A stretch of 64,000 nucleotides of DNA from Shewanella sairae (GTDB lineage Bacteria; Pseudomonadota; Gammaproteobacteria; Enterobacterales; Shewanellaceae): contig NZ_JAKILT010000013.1 of NCBI RefSeq assembly GCF_023283535.1, positions 46,932 through 110,931 of the forward strand. The letters run 5' to 3'. A program made the translations under genes and the position numbers. The notes below the pieces were generated by a model that saw only the letters and a program-made list of their open reading frames with translations, did no database searches and was not told where the DNA came from. Each line of letters opens with the position of its first letter. Position 1 is the first letter of the stretch. Of this stretch, positions 10,201-18,977 are shown piece by piece.

Positions 10201-11588
10201 AGTTCCATATGGCGCCTGAGCCACGTACAGAAGAAACTGCCCATTATAAGTCTGATACCATTATGGCAAATCTGCCGCCATTGGCTGTCGATGTCGATGA
10301 TTTTGCACTTTATGGCAAATCATTGGGGCATCTTGTACTCCAAGGTGCGCCCAATGGTAATAAGTATCAGATCCAAACCGTATCGATGACCACGCCTAAT
10401 GTTGAATTAAAAGGCAAGGGCGACTGGGATATGTCTGAAGGTAAAAATTTAACTTCATTTCAATTGAGTCTTGATGCGACCAAGTTTGACTTCTTATCGC
10501 AGCAACTAGGCATAGATCCAGGGTTAAAGGATGCGCCAACCGCTGTGAAAGCTAATATTTCATGGACTGGCGCACCTTATGCGTTTTCACTTGAGACTCT
10601 CAATGGCGATGTGAGTTTTGACTTAGGCAAAGGTCACTTGTCAGAAGTCAGTGATAAAGGTGCACGTATTTTTTCCTTATTCAGTTTAGATTCTTTACTG
10701 CGTAAGCTGTCGTTAGATTTCTCCGATGTATTCGGTAAAGGGCTTTATTTCGACTCTTTTACTGGCACGTTAAAAATTGATAACGGCGTAGTCAAAACGA
10801 CTGATACTGAGATGAATGCGGTAGCGGGTAATATGCGCGTGCGGGGTTATACTGATCTGATGAGCGAAAGTTTAAATTATGACATTCGCTTTGTGCCGCA
10901 ATTGGCTTCAAGCGTACCAACGGTTGTGCTACTGAGTACTGGTGGTTGGACACTCGGACTCGGCGCGTTTGCATTAACTAAAGTACTAGAGCCTGTGATT
11001 GAAGTGATTTCAGAGATCCGCTTCAGACTAACTGGCACTATGTCAGAGCCAAAGCTGGAAGAACTCGAGCGTAAGAGTAAAGAGATTGAAATCCCTGAGT
11101 CTATTTTACCGAAGAAAGAGTCGCAGACAGGCACTCAAACGCCGCAAGTTTCATCTAATGAAAATAGCGAAATCAATGGTCATGATGCCAGCGTCCCGCC
11201 AGTTAATACGCCTGCAGATATTACAGCCTCAGGTGTTGAGCTTAAAGCGGTGACACCGCCTGATACGCAATTTGGTCGTAGTGAATCTCGCCTTAATCGC
11301 GGCAATAGCGCAAACTTAACATCAAACAAGCAAGCGGCTGCGAATGTTGTTAATCCTCAGGCCGCGGCTAATGATGGCGTTAACAAAACTCCGCCAGTGT
11401 TAGTGACAGAGCCACAAGACGCTGAAACGCTGATTGCGCCTGCAATATTGCCAAGTTCAGTTGTTGAAGATAGTTCAGCTGCTGAAGATAATCGCCAACA
11501 GGGAGAGTTAGATGCAAGTCAACCTACTGCAATGTCAAAGCAGCCGCAGCGTAGCCGACAATCTAGCGTTTATCGAGTCGCAGCTTAA
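7233..11588 (+). CDS. yhdP: YhdP family AsmA-like envelope protein
   Basis: Very large inner-membrane-anchored periplasmic protein of the AsmA-like/YhdP class. In E. coli YhdP bridges the envelope and moves phospholipid to the outer membrane. One N-terminal membrane segment lies at about residues 18-40 (SLAIVLVLFALTVSLFRGLL), followed by some 1,200 residues of beta-rich repeats and a conserved end with TVVLLSTGGWTLGLGAFALTKVLEPV. Length is 1451 aa against about 1266 in E. coli. The excess is a low-complexity tail rich in N, Q, A, P and S after about residue 1285. GTG start 7233 overlaps the rng stop (TAGTG). The last 77 nt overlap the start of the nitrilase gene in another frame. Confidence 0.93.
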   Translation: MPSDTCAPKKRSFSLARFCWQSLAIVLVLFALTVSLFRGLLPQLDQVRMELISFVKSEYNVEVEVGKLAAEWQAYGPALTVKNFVLPAQENLPVTLLFNQVHVKFDFWQSLVTASPQIEDVIFDGVNVALDLDRLQAMTPKDSSSQMQTDWLYKLLLEQLDRFSITDARFQLLSKRHDYRPIFIKDMRWRNTHNRHRGEGKLFLDHEASEVEKLALSVDLKGSGYRPESIAGQFYLAASSLDIGEWASRQPNPYDKSKSLPLEGVVNLQAWAGFSNRSINSVTAEFQPSWLEWFLSGEQQKFTINSGALVWQPEAEGWHLNSHELNFSTNEFTWPALSLMAHKTEQGVSAKLSQLQLDMLLPLLPLIPGIGLDTLQTWQSLKPMGKVKDINAQWQNLYQPPKVSLELDKVAWAAHNGIPGLAPFDANISYVDTEIGFNLPKQNYLIDFDGGFEAPLNIQGASFSGDFNLSDSALSLPQVHFSNQDLDIKAGVRLEFTDAMHMALLADVDINDVSNIHDYFPLKGMSSELVSYLTTALQAGKSDDAVVVWHGAFSNYPYASHDGIFQAGFTLTDATFEFEPSWPAVDQLNLSALFENAAMDLWINQGQLLDVNASGAYIGIPALGEKSLLKVKLDLATQAEAANEVIQQSPLVDSVGATLDVVQISGDITGKIDLSIPLYDGETEVIKGTVNFKDTPVYITEPGIQLDKVTGQLQFVNDVVSGSGFSATMYQQPLQFSFDTESMNQNYGVNVDLEGQWQLAELPKELHNPLSDYYKGQANWIGDLRLIFDPIGYRIQARVESDLLGTELNLPRPFAKSADQTKLLVAELIGDNKQASLGIKLDNQMEFWGGFDANSGNALAHYDILLGRLFKPGDMLRKSQGHLQIDIDDTEFSPWLPIIEGFVAEKKPEQTSNESAVNLAGAANFFPALVSIDADFNRFDLMGQPLAELHFSAEPTEHAWRFDITSQEFDGRIDFYPDWVNQGLKIVASKFHMAPEPRTEETAHYKSDTIMANLPPLAVDVDDFALYGKSLGHLVLQGAPNGNKYQIQTVSMTTPNVELKGKGDWDMSEGKNLTSFQLSLDATKFDFLSQQLGIDPGLKDAPTAVKANISWTGAPYAFSLETLNGDVSFDLGKGHLSEVSDKGARIFSLFSLDSLLRKLSLDFSDVFGKGLYFDSFTGTLKIDNGVVKTTDTEMNAVAGNMRVRGYTDLMSESLNYDIRFVPQLASSVPTVVLLSTGGWTLGLGAFALTKVLEPVIEVISEIRFRLTGTMSEPKLEELERKSKEIEIPESILPKKESQTGTQTPQVSSNENSEINGHDASVPPVNTPADITASGVELKAVTPPDTQFGRSESRLNRGNSANLTSNKQAAANVVNPQAAANDGVNKTPPVLVTEPQDAETLIAPAILPSSVVEDSSAAEDNRQQGELDASQPTAMSKQPQRSRQSSVYRVAA

Positions 11589-12339
11589 GCTGTTAAGCAA
11601 AAATAATTCAACACAACTTGTTGTACTGCCTGAGTGCTGCCTATTATTTGGTGGCCAAGAGAGCCAGCAGTTGCAATACGCAGCTCATGCTGCCGACAGC
11701 GAATTAAAACAAGCGTTGGAGTTATTGGCTGCCAAGTATCAAGTGGTTTTAGTTGCAGGTAGCATCCCTATTTTGGCTGAAGATGGCCGCGTTTATAATC
11801 GCTGCTATGTTTTTGCTGCCGATGGCAGTGTTTTAGGTCAATACGATAAACTGCACCTATTCGATGTCGAGGTCAGTGACGGCACTAAGCAGTATCGCGA
11901 AAGTGACGCATTTTGCCCTGGCGATCGTATCGTGGTTGTCGATACGCCAATGGGAAAGCTGGGACTGGCGATTTGCTACGATATTCGTTTTGCTGATCTA
12001 TTTCGCGCACTTAGAGAGGCGGGCGCAGAGATGATAGCGCTGCCGGCGGCATTTACTAAAGTCACTGGTGAAGCGCATTGGCAAATCTTATTGCAAGCGC
12101 GGGCGATTGAAACTCAATGCTTTATCTTTGGTGCCGCTCAGTGGGGCCAGCATAATCAAGGTAGCCGCGAGACCTGGGGACAAAGTATGATAGTCAGTCC
12201 GTGGGGTGAGGTTATTGCGCAAAAACAGGAAGGCACTGGTTGGTTACAGGCGGAGATTGATCTGCAAAGCGTACAAGATATTCGCGCCAAAATGCCGGTG
12301 ATTAACCATAATCGGTTTGTATTACCACAGCTTAAGTAA
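11512..12339 (+). CDS. Carbon-nitrogen hydrolase (nitrilase superfamily, Nit-type amidase)
   Basis: Cytosolic amidase of the nitrilase superfamily (275 aa). The catalytic triad is visible as Glu41 (VVLPECC), Lys113 (YDKLHLF) and Cys155 (LAICYDIRF). The sequence is closest in look to Nit1/NitB proteins that deaminate damaged glutathione, but the substrate cannot be fixed from sequence. The ATG at 11512 follows GGGAG (gggagagttagATG) and lies inside the yhdP 3' end, a 77-nt overlap that implies coupled translation. It sits between yhdP and tldD, as in related genomes. Confidence 0.88.
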   Translation: MQVNLLQCQSSRSVADNLAFIESQLKLLSKNNSTQLVVLPECCLLFGGQESQQLQYAAHAADSELKQALELLAAKYQVVLVAGSIPILAEDGRVYNRCYVFAADGSVLGQYDKLHLFDVEVSDGTKQYRESDAFCPGDRIVVVDTPMGKLGLAICYDIRFADLFRALREAGAEMIALPAAFTKVTGEAHWQILLQARAIETQCFIFGAAQWGQHNQGSRETWGQSMIVSPWGEVIAQKQEGTGWLQAEIDLQSVQDIRAKMPVINHNRFVLPQLK

Positions 12340-12377
12340 TTGATTTTAGATTAAGCAACACGACCTAATTTAGCCTA

Positions 12378-12400
12378 ACTAAGTAGACAGCATACTTAGT
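12378..12400. repeat. Short inverted repeat before tldD
   Basis: ACTAAGTA (12378-12385) and TACTTAGT (12393-12400) are perfect 8-bp arms with a 7-nt loop, 38 nt before the tldD ATG. No T run follows. Possible operator or mRNA hairpin. Confidence 0.35.
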
Positions 12401-12438
12401 CGGCAACACTTTATTGAAATAATATTAAGAGAGAATAG

Positions 12439-13887
12439 ATGTCACTTTTAACTCAAGTTGGACAAAGCCTATTACAAGATGGGCTAGCATTAGATGATCT
12501 ACAGAGCTATTTAAAGCGTATCCATGAGCATCAAATTGACTTCTCAGATCTTTACTTTCAAGGAAGTCGCCATGAGTCTTGGGTGCTGGAAGACGGCATA
12601 GTTAAAGACGGCAGCTTTCATATTGAACGTGGTGTTGGTGTTCGCGCTATCACAGGCGAAAAAACCGGCTTTGCTTATGCCGATGAAATTACGCCAGTAG
12701 CACTAGAGGCGGCAGCAACAGCTGCACGTGGCATCGCAACTGCGGGTGGCAATGCGCAGGTTAATGCTTGGAAAAAGCAGGACAACAAGGCGCTTTACAT
12801 TAGCTCAGATCCAATCGCTGCGATGGAAGAAGTGAAAAAGATTGAGCTTTTGAAGCAGGCGGATGTTTATATTCGCAGCCTAGACAGCCGTATTATTCAG
12901 GTGGTTGTGAGTTTATCCGGTGTACATGAAGAGATTCTAGTGGCAGCAAGCGATGGCACACTCGCAGCTGATATTCGCCCACTTGTGCGTTTTAACTGTA
13001 GCGTTATTCTAGAAGAAGACGGTAAGCGTGAACGTGGTGCATCAGGTGGCGGTGGTCGTCATGACTACAGCGTATTGCTTGAGGATGGCGATGATGGGCT
13101 ACCCTATTGCTTTTCCTTTGCTCGCGAAGCGGTGCGCCAAGCGCAAGTGAACTTACACGCGATTGATGCGCCAGCAGGTGAAATGCCAGTAGTACTTGGT
13201 GCGGGGTGGCCGGGCGTACTGCTACATGAAGCTGTGGGTCACGGTCTTGAGGGTGACTTTAACCGCAAGGGCAGCAGTGCCTTTAGCGGTAAAGTGGGCC
13301 AAAAAGTGGCGTCAGAGTTAGTTACCGTTGTTGATGACGGCACCATGGCCAACCGCCGTGGCTCATTAACGATTGATGACGAAGGTGTACCAACGCAAAA
13401 GACGGTACTGATTGAAAACGGCATCTTAAAAGGCTACATGCAAGACAAGCTTAATGCTGGCTTGATGGGCGAGCAATCAACCGGTAATGGTCGTCGTGAG
13501 TCATATGCTCACCTGCCTATGCCGCGTATGACCAATACTTATATGGAAGCCGGTGAGTCAGATCCTGCCGAGATCATCAAGTCGGTTAAGAAAGGGATCT
13601 ACGCGCCTAACTTTGGTGGCGGTCAAGTGGACATTACTTCTGGTAAGTTCGTGTTCTCTGCTTCTGAAGCTTATTTGATTGAAGATGGTGAAATTACCCA
13701 AGCGATTAAAGGTGCAACCTTAATCGGTAATGGTCCTGAGTCAATGAGTCAGATCTCAATGGTAGGTAACGATCTTGCCTTAGATAAAGGCGTTGGCGTT
13801 TGTGGTAAAGACGGTCAAAGCGTACCAGTTGGTGTCGGTCAGCCAACATTGAAGCTAGATAAGTTAACCGTTGGCGGTACCGCTTAA
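12439..13887 (+). CDS. tldD: Metalloprotease TldD
   Basis: Catalytic subunit of the TldD/PmbA (TldE) heterodimeric metallopeptidase, which degrades unfolded peptides and matures or antagonises small peptides such as microcin B17 and CcdA. Length is 482 aa, as expected. The zinc motif [11 protein letters not shown] is visible with His263, Glu264 and His268, and the C-terminus contains the family [19 protein letters not shown] 12439 is preceded by AAGAGAG. The partner gene pmbA is at 22423-23763, separated by the export operon and the lipoprotein gene. Confidence 0.97.
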   Translation: MSLLTQVGQSLLQDGLALDDLQSYLKRIHEHQIDFSDLYFQGSRHESWVLEDGIVKDGSFHIERGVGVRAITGEKTGFAYADEITPVALEAAATAARGIATAGGNAQVNAWKKQDNKALYISSDPIAAMEEVKKIELLKQADVYIRSLDSRIIQVVVSLSGVHEEILVAASDGTLAADIRPLVRFNCSVILEEDGKRERGASGGGGRHDYSVLLEDGDDGLPYCFSFAREAVRQAQVNLHAIDAPAGEMPVVLGAGWPGVLLHEAVGHGLEGDFNRKGSSAFSGKVGQKVASELVTVVDDGTMANRRGSLTIDDEGVPTQKTVLIENGILKGYMQDKLNAGLMGEQSTGNGRRESYAHLPMPRMTNTYMEAGESDPAEIIKSVKKGIYAPNFGGGQVDITSGKFVFSASEAYLIEDGEITQAIKGATLIGNGPESMSQISMVGNDLALDKGVGVCGKDGQSVPVGVGQPTLKLDKLTVGGTA

Positions 13888-13986
13888 TCACAAGCGGATT
13901 AAGTACTGGTCTTAATTTAGAGTGCTTTTTAGCAACCTCGTTCAAGTTTTATATTGAGCGGCGTAAAGCAAAAAATTCAGTCTAGT

Positions 13987-14023
13987 CTAGGATTTAGCGA
14001 TGAGAGTTTCGCCTAAATCCTAG
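13987..14023. repeat. Long inverted repeat upstream of the TolC-type export operon
   Basis: CTAGGATTTAG (13987-13997) and CTAAATCCTAG (14013-14023) are perfect 11-bp arms, extended by CGA/TCG with one bulged G. The structure lies 100 nt after tldD and 65 nt before the likely ATG of the outer-membrane factor. With no following T tract, an operator or leader hairpin is at least as likely as a terminator. Confidence 0.5.
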
Positions 14024-14087
14024 CTTGCTATATTTAGCAATGATAGTATCTACCAATGGGATTGGAGTAAAAGCTCTAGAGGTGCTG

Positions 14088-15479
14088 ATGAAACGTTTGC
14101 TGTGTGCGATTTTACTTACTTTGCCGTTAACTGCCCAAGCTAAGACGATGGCGTTTGACGAGGCGTGGCAGCAGCTGATGAAAGTCAGCGATAAACTGCA
14201 AGCGGGGGCGCAAGAAGTTAACCGCGCAGAAGCTGAACGCGAAGCCGGTGAAGATATGAATTTGCCGTCGATTAACTTGACTGGTAGCTACACTCGCTTA
14301 GAAAAACCGATTGAGTTGGATCTACGCGATCTCAACCCTTTAGCCTCACTTGATCCTGCTACATTGCCACCTGCACTTGGTGGAGCATTGGCCGGGATCC
14401 CTGGCTCCTTATTTGTTACCCCTTTCACTGAGCAAGATATTTTCCGCTCTAGCTTACAAGCGATGTGGCCGATTTATACCGGCGGCAAAATCTCTGCAGC
14501 TCAGGGGATCCATGAAGCTCACGTTGCCGAAAAAGAGCAGCAACTAAAACTCACCAGTCGTGAACTGTTTTTACAGCTTGTTGATCGCTACTACGCAGTT
14601 GCTGTAACTCAAGCACTCGCAAACACTCAAGCTGAGTTGGTTGATTCACTGACCTTACACGCCTCCCATGCGCAAAAGCTGGAACAGCAAGGGCAAATCG
14701 CTAAAGTTGAGCGCCTCAACGCCCAAGTCGCATTAGAAAATGCTCGCGTCAGTTACGGTAGTGCGAAACGTCAATCTGAAATGGCTATGATCGCATTATC
14801 GCGCATGCTGCATGAAAGAGAAATCGACACTACATCGCCGCTGTTTATGCTAAATAGCTCACCTTCGTTACCGCAGTTAGCCCAGCTAACGATGAAGCAA
14901 CACCCTGCACTAAAGCTGCTTGAAGCAAAAGAAGCTCAAGCTCAAGGTCTAGTAGATGTTGAAAAGGGCAGTTATCTGCCAACAGTATTCCTCTACGGTA
15001 ACTACACCTTGTATGAAGATGACAGCTTGTTTTCCCAAATTGAACCAGATTGGATGCTAGGAGTTGGCTTCACTATGCCGTTACTTAGCCGAGATGGTCG
15101 CAGTGGCAAAGTAGAAGCGGCGCAAAGTGCACTCCTACAAGCCAGATATACCAAAGCGCAGACTCAACAAGATCTGAACTTACTGCTTGATCAAAGTTAC
15201 CGGCAGATGTTGCAAGCTCAAGAGGAGGTATTGTCGCTCAATACGTCTATGAGCTTGGCTGAAGAGAATAAACGTCTTAGAGATATCGCCTTTAAGCAGG
15301 GACTATCGACGTCAATTGAAAAGGTCGATGCTGAACTTAAATTGAATGCGGTAGCGACGCAGCAATTAGGCGCGCAGTATCGATATGTACAGGCATACGC
15401 AAGACTGATGGCGATTAGCGGTCAGCTAGATGAATTTATAGGTAGAAGTATCATGCAAGGGGAAGCGAATGCGTTCTAA
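14088..15479 (+). CDS. TolC family outer-membrane efflux protein
   Basis: Outer-membrane factor of a tripartite exporter (463 aa from this start). The signal peptide is MKRLLCAILLTLPLTAQA with cleavage before KT. A TolC/OEP-type alpha-helical repeat follows, with two halves rich in Ala, Gln and Leu and a beta-barrel stretch containing FLYGNYTLYEDDSLF. An upstream in-frame ATG at 14025 exists, but ATG 14088 has AGAGG at 14077-14081 and begins exactly at the signal peptide, so it is preferred. The stop overlaps the next ATG by 11 nt, so the four genes to 18765 form one operon. Confidence 0.88.
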   Translation: MKRLLCAILLTLPLTAQAKTMAFDEAWQQLMKVSDKLQAGAQEVNRAEAEREAGEDMNLPSINLTGSYTRLEKPIELDLRDLNPLASLDPATLPPALGGALAGIPGSLFVTPFTEQDIFRSSLQAMWPIYTGGKISAAQGIHEAHVAEKEQQLKLTSRELFLQLVDRYYAVAVTQALANTQAELVDSLTLHASHAQKLEQQGQIAKVERLNAQVALENARVSYGSAKRQSEMAMIALSRMLHEREIDTTSPLFMLNSSPSLPQLAQLTMKQHPALKLLEAKEAQAQGLVDVEKGSYLPTVFLYGNYTLYEDDSLFSQIEPDWMLGVGFTMPLLSRDGRSGKVEAAQSALLQARYTKAQTQQDLNLLLDQSYRQMLQAQEEVLSLNTSMSLAEENKRLRDIAFKQGLSTSIEKVDAELKLNAVATQQLGAQYRYVQAYARLMAISGQLDEFIGRSIMQGEANAF

Positions 15480-16440
15480 CCGTATTTTAGCCGCAGCGGC
15501 ATTAATCATATTAGTTGGTGCCTTGGTATATGGATTAATCCTAGCTTACACGCCTAAGCCGCAGCTACTGCAAGGCCAAATTGAAGCGCGTGAATATAAC
15601 GTCTCTTCTAAAGTACCAGGACGTGTAGAAGAAGTGCTGGTTAGACGTGGTGACAAGGTTAATGAGGGCGACCTACTTTATGCCATTTACAGCCCAGAGC
15701 TAAAAGCTAAGCTAATGCAAGCTGAAGGCGGCCGTGATGCAGCGCTAGCAATGCAGCAAGAGGCGGACAACGGCGCGCGCAAGCAACAAATTGCAGCGTC
15801 TAAAGAGCAGTGGCTCAAGGCGCAAGCGGCAGCAAAATTAGCGCGCACTACCTTTGACAGGGTAGAAGTCCTGTTTAATGAAGGCGTTTTGGCGAGACAA
15901 AAGCGTGATGAGGCCTTTACCCAGTGGCAAGCGGCTAAATACACCGAGCAAGCAGCACTGGCTATGTATCAAATGGCCGATGAAGGTGCACGAGTGGAAA
16001 CCAAAGCCGCTGCTGCAGGTAATGCTCGCATGGCAGAAGGTGCAGTTAACGAAGTCACAGCGATTTTGGCTGATAGCCAAATGCGTTCACCTAAAACCGG
16101 TGAGATCAGCGAAGTATTGTTACAAGCGGGTGAGCTAGCACCAAGTGGTTTCCCTGTGGTGAGCTTAATTGATATGAGCGATGCTTGGGCGGTGTTCCAA
16201 GTACGTGAAGATCAATTAAAGCAGTTTAAGCAAGGTGATGTCCTCAAGCTGAATATTCCTGCACTTGAGCAGCAAGTCGAATTTACCGTAAGCCATATTT
16301 CGGTGATGGGTGATTTTGCGACTTGGCGTGCAACTGAAAGTGGTCATGACTTTGATATGCGTACCTTTGAAGTAGAGCTGCGCCCGAACGAGGCAATAAA
16401 AGATCTACGGGTTGGAATGTCGGTGTTATTCACGCTTTAA
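15469..16440 (+). CDS. HlyD family periplasmic adaptor (membrane fusion protein)
   Basis: Membrane fusion protein (323 aa) expected to join the TolC-like protein to the ABC-2 permeases. One N-terminal membrane anchor lies at about residues 6-28 (ILAAAALIILVGALVYGLILAY). The biotinyl-lipoyl half motif follows (EYNVSSKVPGRVEEVLVRRGDKV), then an alpha-helical hairpin rich in Ala, Lys and Gln (about 75-190) and the second half lipoyl segment (GEISEVLLQAGELAPSGFPV). Similar adaptors (YhiI/YbhG type) pair with ABC-2 exporters. It overlaps the upstream gene by 11 nt. Confidence 0.88.
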   Translation: MRSNRILAAAALIILVGALVYGLILAYTPKPQLLQGQIEAREYNVSSKVPGRVEEVLVRRGDKVNEGDLLYAIYSPELKAKLMQAEGGRDAALAMQQEADNGARKQQIAASKEQWLKAQAAAKLARTTFDRVEVLFNEGVLARQKRDEAFTQWQAAKYTEQAALAMYQMADEGARVETKAAAAGNARMAEGAVNEVTAILADSQMRSPKTGEISEVLLQAGELAPSGFPVVSLIDMSDAWAVFQVREDQLKQFKQGDVLKLNIPALEQQVEFTVSHISVMGDFATWRATESGHDFDMRTFEVELRPNEAIKDLRVGMSVLFTL

Positions 16441-16459
16441 GAGCTGAGAGGGCAAGGCT

Positions 16460-17626
16460 TTGATAAAGGCGCTCAAACGAGAGTTCACCGCCCTGCAAGA
16501 CGATCCTTGGCAGCTGGCGTTAATAAGCTATATTCCGCTAATCAGCATTATTGCTCTTTGGTTACTTTTTAGTGCGGGGCTGCCGAGGCAGTTACCCGTG
16601 GCAGTGGTTGATTTAGATAACAGTCAAACCAGCCGCGCATTAGCGCGGCAGCTGCAAGCTAATCCGGTCACTAAACCAATTAGTTATACAGGGATCCCGA
16701 GCGCCGAGGCGGCAATGCAGCAAGGTGAAGTTTATGCTTTGCTAGTGCTGCCTTATGGTCTCAAACGTGATTTATTAACCTCAAAAACACCTACCATAGA
16801 TATTCGATATAACAGCCAATTCTTGCTGGTGGGTAAGTTATTATCAAGCCAGTTACAGGCCAGTATGGCTGATGGCTTAAAGCCCTTAGGCGAGCTTAAA
16901 TTGCTTGCGGCAGGGGTGCCAATGCAAAGAGTGGCGGTTAATTTAAACCCGGTGAGCAGCCAAACCACTGCATTGTTTAACCGCAACAATAACTATGTGG
17001 GCTTTTTAGTGCCGCCGGTTCTCATTGCGCTGTTGCAGCTGGTGGCTATGATGGTGTTTGCCAATAGCCTAAACCGCGAACTTCGCTGGAACACCACTGC
17101 GCAGTGGTATGAATTAGGCGTATGGAAAGTGGTTGGCGCTAAAATATTATTTTACACGCCATTAGTCTTGCTCCATGGCGGCTTTATTCTCGCGCTTATT
17201 TACGTGTATCTTGGCTTACCCATTGCTGGCAGTATCGCGGTACTTTTGATTGCTCAAACGGTGATGCTACTTGCGGTATGGTTGATGGTGTTGGCGATCT
17301 TCTTTGCCCTTAAAGATAGCGCTCGAGTGATAAGTTTTTGTACTGCGATGTTTGCACCAGCCTTTGCATTTATGGGCGTGACATTTCCAACCCATGAAAT
17401 GCCACAACTCGCCCAGTGGTGGCGAGTGATTATGCCAACGAGTCATTATATTGAAACCCATATAGCGGTAGTCAGTTACGGCCAAAGCCTGATTGCTAGC
17501 CTGCCGCACTTACTCAGTTATTGGGGCTTCCTGTTGTTATTAATACCTATCAGTATTTTTGCTAAAAAAGGTTTTCCAGCCGTTAATGAACAGGCTGAAA
17601 TTAGCCCGATGATTAAGGGGCAATAA
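16460..17626 (+). CDS. ABC-2 type transporter permease (first of two)
   Basis: Inner-membrane permease of the ABC2_membrane_3 type (388 aa): one N-terminal membrane segment (about residues 20-40), a long periplasmic domain (about 45-180, containing VAVVDLDNSQTSRAL), then five or six membrane segments. The family normally works as a dimer with a cytosolic ATPase. The start is a TTG at 16460 with GAGAGGG upstream; it is 19 nt after the HlyD stop. No ATP-binding gene lies in the operon. Substrate unknown; relatives export drugs, peptides or toxic organics. Confidence 0.85.
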   Translation: MIKALKREFTALQDDPWQLALISYIPLISIIALWLLFSAGLPRQLPVAVVDLDNSQTSRALARQLQANPVTKPISYTGIPSAEAAMQQGEVYALLVLPYGLKRDLLTSKTPTIDIRYNSQFLLVGKLLSSQLQASMADGLKPLGELKLLAAGVPMQRVAVNLNPVSSQTTALFNRNNNYVGFLVPPVLIALLQLVAMMVFANSLNRELRWNTTAQWYELGVWKVVGAKILFYTPLVLLHGGFILALIYVYLGLPIAGSIAVLLIAQTVMLLAVWLMVLAIFFALKDSARVISFCTAMFAPAFAFMGVTFPTHEMPQLAQWWRVIMPTSHYIETHIAVVSYGQSLIASLPHLLSYWGFLLLLIPISIFAKKGFPAVNEQAEISPMIKGQ

Positions 17627-17628
17627 CA

Positions 17629-18765
17629 ATGAGCTTCTTACAACTTATTTGGGCTGAACTTAAAGCCGTATTAGCAGATAAAACAATCGTCATCACTGTA
17701 TTTGGTGGCGTGTTGTTTTATTCAATCTTGTATCCATTACCGTATTTGCATCAAGTTCCTACCGAGCAACAGTTGGTGGTGATTGATCATGATCACTCAT
17801 CCCTTAGTCGGCAACTGATCCGCCATGCTGATGCCAGCCCTAAGATTAAGGTGATAGCAGAGCTGGGTTCAATAGATGAAGCGAAGCGCTGGATTGAGAC
17901 GGGTCGTGCTCACGGTTTGTTAGTGATCCCTGCAGACTTTAGACGCGATTTACTATTAGGTAGTGGCGTGACCTTAAGTTATGGCGGAGATGCCAGTTAC
18001 TTTTTGATTTACTCGGCGGTGGCTGAAGGGCTTATTTCTGCAGGTATAGATGCGGGTAAGAATATCCAGCGGTTAGGCATGTTAGCTAAAGGCGAAAATG
18101 CAACTGCGGTAAAGCAAAGCCTTAATGTGGTTAAGCTCAATAGTATTCCAGCGTTTAACCCAAGCTTAGGCTATACACCGTATATTGTACCGGGGCTGTT
18201 TTTACTTATCCTGCACCAAACCTTGTTGATTGGTACTAGCATTCTTGGCGCAAGCCAGTGGCAGCATAAAGGCTATTGGCGTGAGGTCAGCCCGTTTAAA
18301 CTAGTTTGTGGGCGTATGGCGGCGTTTATGGTGATTTATAGCCTGCTCAGCAGTTACTACGTGGGGTATTGTTACTATTGGTATGATGTGAGCTTGCAAG
18401 CAAGCATTGGCCAAGTTGCGTTATTGATGTTGCCATTCTTATTGGCGACTACGGCTGCAGGGATCGCGTTTAGTAGCCTGTTTACCCGCCGCGATCTGCC
18501 GACCCAAGTATTACTACTGGTGTCGATGCCGATATTGTTTGTGTCAGGCTTTGTGTGGCCAACAGCGCTTATTCCTGAGGCTGTGGTGGCTTTTTCGCAA
18601 GTCGTTCCTGCTGTACCGGGGATTATGGCAATGTTAGAGCTAAATCAAATGGGCGCATCGTGGCAGAGTATTATGCCGCAATGGCTGCAATTGTGGGCGA
18701 TGGTTATAGTGTTCTTTAGCTTGGCTTATTGGGGCACATCTAATCGTTTAAAAGCTGTAAGTTAA
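17629..18765 (+). CDS. ABC-2 type transporter permease (second of two)
   Basis: Paralogue of the preceding permease (378 aa) with the same plan: N-terminal membrane segment (about 20-38), periplasmic domain with LVVIDHDHSSLSRQLIRHAD, then a block of membrane segments from about residue 185. ATG 17629 is two bases after the previous stop, so the pair is co-translated and probably heterodimerises. It is the last gene of the operon; a bidirectional terminator follows at 18907-18942. As for the first permease, the ATPase partner is missing locally. Confidence 0.85.
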   Translation: MSFLQLIWAELKAVLADKTIVITVFGGVLFYSILYPLPYLHQVPTEQQLVVIDHDHSSLSRQLIRHADASPKIKVIAELGSIDEAKRWIETGRAHGLLVIPADFRRDLLLGSGVTLSYGGDASYFLIYSAVAEGLISAGIDAGKNIQRLGMLAKGENATAVKQSLNVVKLNSIPAFNPSLGYTPYIVPGLFLLILHQTLLIGTSILGASQWQHKGYWREVSPFKLVCGRMAAFMVIYSLLSSYYVGYCYYWYDVSLQASIGQVALLMLPFLLATTAAGIAFSSLFTRRDLPTQVLLLVSMPILFVSGFVWPTALIPEAVVAFSQVVPAVPGIMAMLELNQMGASWQSIMPQWLQLWAMVIVFFSLAYWGTSNRLKAVS

Positions 18766-18906
18766 CGCTCCGTTTAGCTAGTTGATAGCTGATATTGATG
18801 CGAATAGACAGGTTTATGCTGAAGCTTGAGTTAAGGGTTTATCTGAGAATAATACTTTGATAAATCGGCAAGCTAAACCTTGCTCAATCTCGGTAGATAA
18901 ACATTA

Positions 18907-18942
18907 AAAAGCCCGTGTTCATTAAGTTGAACACGGGCTTTT
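18907..18942. terminator. Bidirectional intrinsic terminator
   Basis: AAAAGCCCGTGTTCA (18907-18921) pairs perfectly with TGAACACGGGCTTTT (18928-18942). The A run and T run at the two ends let it serve both the export operon (plus) and the lipoprotein gene (minus). Confidence 0.92.
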
Positions 18943-18977
18943 AATATTTAGCGACTAAGTTGCTTTAATTTAAGTCA

